From contig JBDLTZ010000070.1 of assembly GCA_039805565.1 (NCBI GenBank), positions 1 through 9,512 of the forward strand: 9,512 bases of DNA. The letters are read 5' to 3'. Below, piece after piece: positions 1 through 6,017 of this stretch. Position numbers and translations under genes: made by a program. Source of the stretch: CALJIC01 sp039805565 (lineage in GTDB: Bacteria > Chloroflexota > Chloroflexia > Chloroflexales > Roseiflexaceae). The notes below the pieces were generated by a model, which was not told where the DNA came from, did no database searches, and saw nothing but the letters and a program-made list of their open reading frames with translations. Each line of letters starts with the position of its first letter. Position 1 is the first letter of the stretch.

Positions 1-18
1 CCACGTCGGGTCACTCAT
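1..18 (-). CDS. 5' end of a minus-strand gene (first 6 codons)
   Basis: On the minus strand an ATG is preceded by GGAGG with a 9-nt spacer, and the frame opens MSDPTW before the window ends. It begins 27 nt after the stop of the preceding remnant (46-390), so it probably belongs to the same transcription unit. The product cannot be identified from six residues. The call rests on the good ribosome binding site and the spacing. Confidence 0.4.
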
Positions 19-45
19 GTTGCATCGCCTCCGCATTACAAGGGC

Positions 46-390
46 TCAGAACAGCTCTCCCTGTCCCTCGGCTGTCTTCTTCGGTCGCCCCGCCTTCGCC
101 TTCCCCGCCGCCTTCTTCGCGCCCTTGTCGTGGAGCCCCTGCGCGACCTCCTCGGCGTAGCGCTGGTGGTGTAGCGCCAGCAGTTGGACGAGCACGGTGC
201 GCCGCGCCACCTGCTCGGTCTGGTCGCCGGCGCCCTTCAGACGCAGGCGAGTGTACTGCTGGAGCGCCTGGTGGATACGGAGCTCGTCGGCGCTGTAGGC
301 GACCTCCTCCCGGGCTCGCGGCGCAAGGTACGCCTGGTCCCAGTCGATAGCTGCGCCGACGGCATCGTTCTGGAAGAACAGCGCGCCGGC
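46..390 (-). pseudogene. C-terminal remnant of an unknown basic-tailed protein, no start codon
   Basis: Directly after the TAG stop of the universal stress protein (391-393), the same reading frame stays open for 114 codons to a TGA at 46-48. It has coding-like codon use (G/C third positions) and protein-like composition. It starts AGALFFQNDAVGAA, has a helical middle (ELRIHQALQQYTRLRLKG, then VLVQLLALHHQRYAEEVAQG), and ends in a Lys/Ala/Gly-rich tail that includes GRPKK, resembling an AT-hook-like or histone-like tail. The frame has no ATG or TTG; the first GTG lies at about 210 and would give only about 54 residues. I do not recognise the family. The likeliest reading is a gene that lost its 5' end in a deletion joining it to usp. 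Alternatives are a C-terminal extension cut off by a TAG mutation, or a TAG readthrough product. Confidence 0.5.
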
Positions 391-1338
391 CTACGCGTCG
401 CTCGCACGCACCAGCAGCAGCGGCGTGCGTGTGGCGTGGAGCACCTTGTCGGCCACACTCCCGAGCACCCAGTGCCGCAGCCCGCTCCGACCGTGCGTCG
501 CCAGTACGATCAGATCCGCGTGGTACTTCTCTGCCTCATCCAGGATCACGTCCGCAGGGTAGCCCAATTCAGCTGCCGGGGTGACCGTCAGCTCGGGCCG
601 GCTGAGCTGCTCCGCCATCGTCCGCAGCTGCCGGCGCACGCGCTCGTGCTCCTCATCGAGAAGAGCTACAGGCATTGGGATCGGCCGGCCGAGCGGTGCG
701 AAGGCTGGCGCCAGCTCGTTGAACGGCAGCACGGCCTGGAGCAGGATGAGCTCTGCGCGCGCCGCACCGGCAAGTTCGAGCGCGACCGGGAGCGCCTGCG
801 CCGCGAGGGCCGAGCCGTCCAACGGCACCAGGACGCGGCGCAGCGTAAGCGGCTGCGCTGCCTCTGCGCGGGCGCGCACCACAAAGACCGGCACGTTCGC
901 GATGTGGACGACCCGGTCTGCGGTGCTGCCGAGCGTCCAGCGCCGCAGGCCGCTGTACCCATGCGTCGCCAGCATGATCAGCGGGTCTGTGTACCGGCTG
1001 GCGACTTCAGCGATAGCCTCGGCCGGCGAGCCTGTGCGTACGCTGACGGCGACCGACAGGCCGGCGGTCTGCAGACAGCCCATCTGCGTGTCGAGATAGG
1101 CTCTCGCGCGCTCCGCGAGGATCAGCGGGACGTCCACCTCATGCGGCGGCTCGGGGAGCGGCAGGAGCCTGATACTCGCATCGGCTGCGTGCAGGAGCCG
1201 AAACTGCTGCTGCTCCTCGTCTGTCACCACACGCACCAGCACTACCTCGGCGTGGAGCAGGGACGCGTAGAGCTCGACGTACGGGAGCACCTGCTCCGCA
1301 AGCGTCGAGCCATCCAGGGGGACGATGATGGTCTTCAT
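391..1338 (-). CDS. Tandem two-domain universal stress protein (UspA superfamily)
   Basis: This 315-residue protein has two tandem Usp domains. Domain 1 (about 1-156) opens MKTIIVPLDGS and carries the nucleotide-binding loop ATHGYSG (124-130) with GS at 137-138, matching the G-x9-G-S spacing of ATP-binding Usp proteins. Domain 2 (about 168-313) repeats this with VLVPLDGS, ATHGRSG (280-286) and GS at 293-294. The family consists of cytoplasmic stress-survival proteins; those with this loop usually bind ATP, so ATP binding is inferred for both domains. I chose ATG 1338 because AAAGGG lies 7 nt upstream; an in-frame GTG directly before it (1341) is the alternative. It follows the fbp pseudogene by about 30 nt and probably belonged to the same operon. 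It appears to be the only intact gene of this cluster. The client or signal is unknown. Confidence 0.93.
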   Translation of the reverse strand: MKTIIVPLDGSTLAEQVLPYVELYASLLHAEVVLVRVVTDEEQQQFRLLHAADASIRLLPLPEPPHEVDVPLILAERARAYLDTQMGCLQTAGLSVAVSVRTGSPAEAIAEVASRYTDPLIMLATHGYSGLRRWTLGSTADRVVHIANVPVFVVRARAEAAQPLTLRRVLVPLDGSALAAQALPVALELAGAARAELILLQAVLPFNELAPAFAPLGRPIPMPVALLDEEHERVRRQLRTMAEQLSRPELTVTPAAELGYPADVILDEAEKYHADLIVLATHGRSGLRHWVLGSVADKVLHATRTPLLLVRASDA

Positions 1339-1368
1339 CACATTGCCCTTTCGACGACCACGGGATGG

Positions 1369-2188
1369 TCACGGGTCATCACATCCAGCTGAGTGGCGCC
1401 CGCTCGCCACGCTCCTCCGTGAGGAACGCCGAGCTGCACCTGCGTGGCTCGGGTCAGCACGGGGCAGGTCCCAAAAGACCTGCCTCGCCCGCTCCTTCGG
1501 CCGCTGCGCCGGGACGGTCTCTTCCGGAACCAGATCCTGCCTCCGGCCGGTCAGCGGCTGCCAGCGGTCGGCGAGCTTCGCCATCACCTCCGGAAGCGTG
1601 GTGTACTCCATCTCCTCCATCGGGAGTCGGTGCGGCTCAAACGGCCCGTGCCGCCGCAGGTGGTCGGCGATGATGTTGCGCAGGCGCCGCGCCTCGTCGA
1701 AGCCCGGGTCGTTGAACATGTCACGCGGGCCGACGAGCGTACCGTCAGCCACCTGGAACCCGAGCGCGAGCACCCGCGGCGGGCCCTCGAAGCGGCTCGG
1801 GTGCGCGTCGGCGAAGCGGCACGGCATCAGCGGCCCGTAGTGCGAGCCGCGCCTCCAGCCCTGGACGATGTGCGGCATGGTGAAAAGCTCCAGCACCTCA
1901 CCCACCGCCGGGAACTCGCCCTGCGCCCGCACAATGCATACCGGGTCGTCTTTGCCGATGTACTTGCCGGCGATCCGTGCGAGTCGCTGGGTCGAGGATA
2001 GTGTGGGTCATGATCAGCCCGAGGTCGTGGCCACAGGCAGTGACGTGAGCGTCGATGATGCGCCCGTCGCGCTTCGTGGCCTCGATGTGCCGCATCGGCT
2101 CGGCGACGAGCTCGGGGTGCATGCGGTAGTGGCCAACGAAGCCGCTGACGTCGGCCTTGATGACGCTGATGGTCAGTTTGGTTGTCAC
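1369..2188 (-). pseudogene. fbp: Fructose-1,6-bisphosphate aldolase/phosphatase, internally deleted and frameshifted
   Basis: Two minus-strand frames carry the two ends of an archaeal-type bifunctional FBP aldolase/phosphatase, the gluconeogenic enzyme that joins DHAP and GAP and removes the C1 phosphate. The N-terminal part starts at GTG 2188 (AGGAGG 5 nt upstream) and reads MTTKLTISVIKAD, then the His of GFVGH and the HDLGLIMTHT motif. The C-terminal part resumes near 1985 in another frame as RIAGKYIGKDDP. This is the active-site segment with the Schiff-base lysine (Lys232 in the Sulfolobus enzyme) and metal-binding Asp pair. RRGSHYGPLMP, GPPRVLALGF and EYTTLP follow, to a TGA at 1369. About 150 codons between the two parts are missing and the frame changes at the junction. 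The usual GDDL motif reads GHDL, so one metal ligand is also altered. The catalytic centre cannot form. Family assignment is secure; the exact junction is not. Confidence 0.9.
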
Positions 2189-2198
2189 GCTCCCTCCT

Positions 2199-2369
2199 TC
2201 AGGGCAGTGCGCCCTCGCCGGCGTGTACGAGCAGCAGCGGCGTGCTCATCGCGTGCATGACCTTGTCCGCGACACTGCCGAGCACCCGGCGCCGGATTCC
2301 GCTGCGGCCGCGGGTTGCCATAACGATCAGATCCGCATGACATTCCGCCGGCATCACGATCGTCTTCAT
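2199..2369 (-). pseudogene. Universal stress protein remnant, middle deleted
   Basis: Only the two ends of a single-domain Usp remain. MKTIVMPA (the normal first strand) joins directly to ECHADLIVMATRGRSG, and the C-terminus GSVADKVMHAMSTPLLLVHAG follows, giving 56 residues against the usual 140-150. About 90 residues, including the dimer core and half of the nucleotide pocket, are gone. The start ATG has AAGGAG 6-7 nt upstream, and the TGA abuts the AGGAGG of fbp, so the original operon architecture survives. The surviving C-terminal part closely resembles domain 2 of the intact Usp at 391-1338 in protein and DNA, so the two are paralogues. There is no stop codon between this remnant and the preceding MIP18 fragment, so a fused 123-residue polypeptide could be made from 2570. 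Confidence 0.85.
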
Positions 2370-2570
2370 GGTTATCTCCTTACGGAGAGCAGCTCGAACA
2401 CTACAGCTGGCGACTCGATCGTCCAGGACGTCGACGGATCGAATCGTGCCGAGGTCCACCAGGCGCACGCCAAGCTCCGGATCGACGACGGACTGGAGCG
2501 CTTCCCAGACGGCGATCTCGAGTTGTGCAGATGTGCGTGGTGATGACATCGTCGTCCCATGTGAGGTCAT
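2370..2570 (-). pseudogene. MIP18-family (DUF59) Fe-S assembly factor, N-terminal fragment
   Basis: The frame from ATG 2570 contains WEALQSVVDPELGVRLVDLG followed by TIRSVDVLDDRV, the N-terminal signature of MIP18/PaaD-like proteins (SufT and relatives), which take part in Fe-S cluster assembly. The family normally runs about 100 residues, with a conserved Thr/Cys-Pro segment and a second helix-strand pair. Here the match stops after DDRV and a short tail leads straight into the ATG of the next remnant without a stop. The essential cysteine region is absent, so the protein is probably non-functional. The start is uncertain: ATG 2549 or GTG 2600 are alternatives, and none has a strong ribosome binding site. 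It is the first recognisable gene of the degraded cluster. Confidence 0.75.
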
Positions 2571-2775
2571 GGTATGCCCGCCAGTGCGCAGGTACACCAC
2601 CTCAGCAGGCCAGTCTGGCGTACCACCTCTCGCTTAGCTCAGATGTCGGGTGTGGTCGCCAGGAAGAACCTGGGCGAAGGTGGAAAGGGAAACACGGACT
2701 GCGCCGCTCGCGGACATGGTAGCGCAAAGAACACCGCGTGGCCGAAAGGAACGGCATACACCGGGCGCAGATATG

Positions 2776-2961
2776 TTAACCGGAGGCGTCAACACCAAGA
2801 GCAAGTGCCAGCAGCTGCAGCGTGATTGCCAGGCGGCTCCAGGCCGGCTCGTGCAGCTCCATCACCAGGGTCAGTAGCAGCAGCGCCCCAACCAGATCGC
2901 AGGCGCCGAGCACCGGCGCAGCAACGCGTCGCGGCCAGATCAGCCGGACGTGTGCCCACAA
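2776..2961 (-). CDS. Small predicted membrane protein (61 aa)
   Basis: A short frame ends in TAA at 2776 and encodes two hydrophobic stretches: VAAPVLGACDLVGALLLLTL (about residues 13-32) and LAITLQLLALALGV (about 44-57). They are joined by a polar, Trp-containing loop (MELHEPAWSR), as in a two-pass mini membrane protein. The proposed start is TTG 2961, because AAAGGAGG sits just upstream and no ATG or GTG is in frame nearby. The spacer is unusually short (1 nt), which weakens the start. It lies 62 nt downstream of the MarR gene on the same strand and may be cotranscribed with it. The family is not recognised. A chance open frame is possible, but the hydrophobic pattern argues for a real product. 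Confidence 0.5.
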   Translation of the reverse strand: MWAHVRLIWPRRVAAPVLGACDLVGALLLLTLVMELHEPAWSRLAITLQLLALALGVDASG

Positions 2962-3023
2962 CCCTCCTTTCGATCCGGTCGCCCTGCGGCCACGTTGTGA
3001 ACCACGACACGTGGCTTTCCGCC

Positions 3024-3515
3024 TTATGTTGGGCCAGGCCGCTGTGAGCCGTTCGGCGCGCTCACGTTCTCGCCGCCGCGCACGCCGTAGTCCAGCACTC
3101 GCTGGAGGGTCGGCAGGGCGGCGGCGAGAACGTGGAGCTCGGTATCGCTCAGCGCCTGCAGGCGTGGGGTCAACTGGTGAAGCAGGTACTCTCGTGCCGC
3201 GGCGAGGGTCTCCTCGCCCTGCACGGTGATGTGGAGCAGCTGCTGACGGCGATCCGTCGGGTGCGGGACTCGCGTCAGCCAGCCGTGGTCCTGCATCTCG
3301 TGCAGCAGGTCGCAGACGGCCTGCGGGCTGACGTGCAGCTGGCGAGCCAGTGTGCTCATCGACTGGGGGGTGGCGAGCAGCTCGGCGAGGAGGCGCATCT
3401 GCAGCGTGCTGATCTGCCCCTCCTCGCGACGGACATCGCTGGTCACCATCCGGTGCAGTTGCGGCACGATGGCGAAGAGCATCTCGGCGATCTGGTCGAT
3501 CTGTCGATGGTCCAT
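3024..3515 (-). CDS. MarR-family transcriptional regulator
   Basis: The 163-residue protein has the MarR winged-helix layout: an N-terminal dimerisation helix (IDQIAEMLFAIVPQLHRMV), helix-turn-helix MSTLARQLHVSPQAVCDLLHEM (about 53-74), a wing with PTDRRQQLLHIT (about 86-97), and C-terminal helices for dimerisation. MarR proteins are cytoplasmic dimers that bind palindromes and are usually released by small ligands or thiol oxidation. One cysteine (Cys68) lies in the recognition-helix region; no OhrR-type N-terminal cysteine is seen. ATG 3515 was chosen because it places the first helix at the usual position. An upstream ATG (3539) or GTG (3545) would add 8-10 residues (MCMPRYLRQA), and neither has a strong ribosome binding site. 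It is divergent from the antiporter operon, with a palindrome between them, so autoregulation and antiporter control are inferred. Confidence 0.93.
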   Translation of the reverse strand: MDHRQIDQIAEMLFAIVPQLHRMVTSDVRREEGQISTLQMRLLAELLATPQSMSTLARQLHVSPQAVCDLLHEMQDHGWLTRVPHPTDRRQQLLHITVQGEETLAAAREYLLHQLTPRLQALSDTELHVLAAALPTLQRVLDYGVRGGENVSAPNGSQRPGPT

Positions 3516-3633
3516 GGCCTGTCGCAGGTATCTTGGCATACACACGAGCGTTCAAGTGGCTTGATAAGTCTACCATACGTCGTGCCTGTGCTGCTAGTAC
3601 GGTCAGGCCTTCGCTACTGGTGACGTACAGGCA

Positions 3634-3654
3634 ATCGTCAATAGAGTTGACAAT
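3634..3654. promoter_or_regulatory. Operator-like palindrome, probable MarR site
   Basis: ATCGTCAA, a 5-nt spacer (tagag) and TTGACAAT form an inverted repeat with 7 of 8 positions matching. The right half contains the -35 box of the plus-strand promoter, so a bound dimer would block RNA polymerase. On the minus strand the left half reads TTGACG and could be a -35 box towards marR, but I see no good -10 box for it. Size and position fit MarR-type operators; binding by the neighbouring regulator is inferred. Confidence 0.55.
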
Positions 3655-3675
3655 GCTGGTGCAGGTCCGTATGAT
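3647..3675 (+). promoter_or_regulatory. Sigma-70-type promoter for the antiporter operon
   Basis: TTGACA (3647-3652), a 17-nt spacer, and TATGAT (3670-3675) make a near-consensus promoter facing the antiporter genes. Transcription would start around 3682, leaving a long leader before ATG 3954. Confidence 0.7.
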
Positions 3676-3953
3676 AGTTCATGACGCCATCCCAATGGAT
3701 CCATGCCTGACCTTAACCGCATGCCCTGACTGCACCCGCTCGCTACTGGGCGTAGAGGTTGGCCGCCTGGGCCTGCACAACGTGTCAGATACACGAATAG
3801 AACGACCAGGTACAGCCTCATAACACATAGGGTTGAGCATGGAGTACCATCGCATAGGGCCACAGCGGCCGGCAGACGGTCGCTGTTGCAGCGCTCCGGA
3901 CCGGCATTCCAGAGCGGTCGCGCCACGGCTGCCTCCCGCTACGTGAGGATGCC

Positions 3954-6017
3954 ATGCACCACGAGCTCTCCCTGATCACCAACATCTCGGTCGCCCTGGT
4001 GGCCGCCTTCGCCGGCGGCTTCCTGGCCCGCAGGCTCGGTCTGCCCACCATCGTCGGCTATCTCCTGGCGGGCATGGCCATCGGCCCCTTCACCCCGGGC
4101 TTCGTCGGCGACATCGAGGACATCAGCCAGCTCGCCGAGATCGGCGTCATCTTCCTGATGTTCGGCGTCGGGCTGCACTTCTCGCTCAAGGACCTCTGGG
4201 CCGTCCGCCAGGTCGCCGTCCCCGGCGCCGTCCTCCAGATGCTGATCGCTACCGGGCTTGGCTTCGCCCTCACCCGGCTGTGGGGCTGGTCGGTCGAGGC
4301 TGGCCTGGTGCTCGGCCTGGCGATCTCAATCGCCAGCACGGTCGTCCTGCTGCGCGGCTTGATGGACAACGGCCTGCTCAGCACGGCGGCTGGACAGGTG
4401 GCGGTGGGCTGGCTGGTGCTCGAGGACCTCGCGACGGTGCTCATCCTGGTGCTGCTGCCGGCGCTGTTCGCTGAGGGCGCCGGCGACCCGTGGCTCGGCG
4501 CGGGGACCGCGCTGTTCAAGGCCGCGCTCTTCGTCGGGCTGATGCTGTTCGTGGGCGCGCGACTGCTGCCCTGGCTGCTGACCTCGATCGTTCACTCGCG
4601 CTCGCGCGAGCTGTTCATCCTTGCCGCGGTCGCGATCGCCATGGGCACGGCGTTCGGCTCGGCCGCGCTGTTCGGCGTCTCGCTGGCGCTGGGCGCATTC
4701 CTCGCCGGGGTGGTCGTCAGCGAGTCCGAGGTCGGCCACCAGGTCGGCGACGACGTGCTGCCGTTCCGCGAGACGTTCGCGGTGATCTTCTTCGTCTCGG
4801 TGGGCATGCTCGTCAACCCGGCCTACCTGTGGACCAACGCCGGGCAGGTGCTGGCCCTGACCGCACTGATCGTGGTCGGCAAGGCCGTCTTTACCCAGCT
4901 GCTCGGGCTCATCCTCCCGGCAAGCGGCCGGACGCTGCTGGTGGTCTCTGCGGGCCTGAGCCAGATCGGCGAGTTCTCGTTCATCGTCGGCCAGGCCGGG
5001 GTGCGATTGGGTGTCCTCACTCAGGACCAGTACTCGCTCATCCTGGCGGGCGCGCTGCTGTCGATCATGGTCAACCCGCTGATGTTCCGCGCCATCCCGC
5101 AGGTCGAGCGGCTGCTCCAGCACATACCCGGGCTCTGGGCGCGGCTCGACCGGCACCCGCCGGCGCCCGTAGACCCGGCGCTGCCGCGCGCGGGCCACGT
5201 CGTTGTCATCGGCTACGGGCGAGTCGGGGAGCATATTGTCACCGTGCTGGAGCGGCTGGACATACCGCGCCTGGTAGTCGAGGTCGACGCCCGGCGTGCC
5301 GCGGAGTTCAGCGCGCGTGGCGTACCGACGCTCTACGGCGACGCGGCCAACTCCGAGGTGCTGACCCACGCGGGTCTGGCCAGAGCGCGCGCGCTGGTGG
5401 TGACCCTGCCGGATGAGGCGGCAGTTGAGATTGTCGTCGCCGCAGCCCGCGACCTGGCGCCGGAGCTGCCCGTCATCGCACGCGCCGCCACCACCTCGGG
5501 TGTTGGGCGGCTGAGCACACTCGGCGCGCGGGATGTCATCCACCCCGAGCTGGAGGGTGGGCTGGAAGTGGTGCGCCACACGCTGCTGGCACTGGGGTAC
5601 CCGGCCACCCAGGTCGAGAGCTACACCGACGCCGTGCGCCGCGACCAGTACGACACATCCGTCTCCAGCCCGGAGGAGCACCAGGTGCTGGTGCAACTGC
5701 TGCACACGGCTCGCGGCATGCACATCGCCTGGCGCAGCGTGCCGGCGGGTAGTCCACTGGTCGGCCACAGCCTGGCCGACGCCAACCTGCGCGCCCGCAC
5801 CGGCGCGTCTGTGATCGCACTCATCCGCGACCAGCAGATGTTGGCGAATCCCAAGTCGAGCACGGTGTTTGAGGCGGAGGATCTGATTGGGCTGATCGGG
5901 GAGGGCGCAGACGTGACCGCCGCCGAGCGGCTGATCGCCGGCGAGCTGGAGCCCGCTCGTCTGCAGGACAGCTCGGCGCTGGTCCCGCAGGCCGGCGAGG
6001 CTGGGGCAGCGGTATGA
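3954..6017 (+). CDS. ybaL: CPA2 cation:proton antiporter with RCK domains (YbaL/Kef type)
   Basis: This 687-residue inner-membrane protein combines an Na+/H+-exchanger-fold transport domain (about 1-390, some 12 hydrophobic segments) with a cytoplasmic RCK module. The transport part shows GVGLHFSL (71-78), SIASTVVLLRGLMDNGLL (125-142) and AVGWLVLEDLATV (150-162), the last carrying the conserved acidic residues of this group. A TrkA-N domain (about 414-530) has the dinucleotide loop GYGRVG (420-425), and a TrkA-C domain lies at about 585-655. YbaL/Kef proteins exchange K+ (or Na+) for protons and are gated by nucleotide or other ligands at the RCK part; substrate here is inferred. It is longer than E. 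coli YbaL (about 560 residues) because it has a full TrkA-C domain plus a tail. The start ATG has GAGG 5 nt upstream. The stop overlaps the start of the next gene by ATGA. Confidence 0.93.
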   Translation: MHHELSLITNISVALVAAFAGGFLARRLGLPTIVGYLLAGMAIGPFTPGFVGDIEDISQLAEIGVIFLMFGVGLHFSLKDLWAVRQVAVPGAVLQMLIATGLGFALTRLWGWSVEAGLVLGLAISIASTVVLLRGLMDNGLLSTAAGQVAVGWLVLEDLATVLILVLLPALFAEGAGDPWLGAGTALFKAALFVGLMLFVGARLLPWLLTSIVHSRSRELFILAAVAIAMGTAFGSAALFGVSLALGAFLAGVVVSESEVGHQVGDDVLPFRETFAVIFFVSVGMLVNPAYLWTNAGQVLALTALIVVGKAVFTQLLGLILPASGRTLLVVSAGLSQIGEFSFIVGQAGVRLGVLTQDQYSLILAGALLSIMVNPLMFRAIPQVERLLQHIPGLWARLDRHPPAPVDPALPRAGHVVVIGYGRVGEHIVTVLERLDIPRLVVEVDARRAAEFSARGVPTLYGDAANSEVLTHAGLARARALVVTLPDEAAVEIVVAAARDLAPELPVIARAATTSGVGRLSTLGARDVIHPELEGGLEVVRHTLLALGYPATQVESYTDAVRRDQYDTSVSSPEEHQVLVQLLHTARGMHIAWRSVPAGSPLVGHSLADANLRARTGASVIALIRDQQMLANPKSSTVFEAEDLIGLIGEGADVTAAERLIAGELEPARLQDSSALVPQAGEAGAAV

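Larger units (their letters stand above)
3516..3953. other. Divergent control region between marR and the antiporter operon
   Basis: No convincing gene lies in these 438 bp. The region contains a strong plus-strand promoter, an operator-like palindrome, a 7-bp inverted repeat (TGCCTGT 3583-3589, ACAGGCA 3627-3633), and a 10-bp direct repeat TCGCTACTGG (3611-3620 and 3740-3749). If transcription starts near 3682, the antiporter mRNA has a leader of about 270 nt. By eye its base composition is less GC-rich than the flanking genes. A 42-codon frame at 3695-3823 lacks a ribosome binding site and was not called. Confidence 0.6.

Noticed and set aside
184..1392. 402-codon plus-strand open frame opposite the universal stress gene
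   Set aside because: It is antisense to a clear Usp gene, has Arg/His/Gln-rich shadow composition and no family motif.
2655..2685. Hairpin (CGCCAGG, AAGAA, CCTGGGCG) upstream of the MIP18 fragment, considered as a terminator
   Set aside because: The stem is short and bulged and has no T-tract on either strand.
3611..3749. 10-bp direct repeat TCGCTACTGG as a possible attachment or regulator site
   Set aside because: There are only two copies, 129 bp apart, with no integrase or further symmetry; it may be chance.
3695..3823. 42-codon frame with CPDC just after the antiporter promoter (possible leader peptide)
   Set aside because: There is no Shine-Dalgarno site and nothing suggests attenuation; it is probably chance.
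4326..5768. 480-codon minus-strand open frame inside the CPA2 antiporter
   Set aside because: Its Asp/Gln/Arg/His-rich sequence is the mirror of a GC-rich membrane-protein gene; no ribosome binding site or domain is seen.
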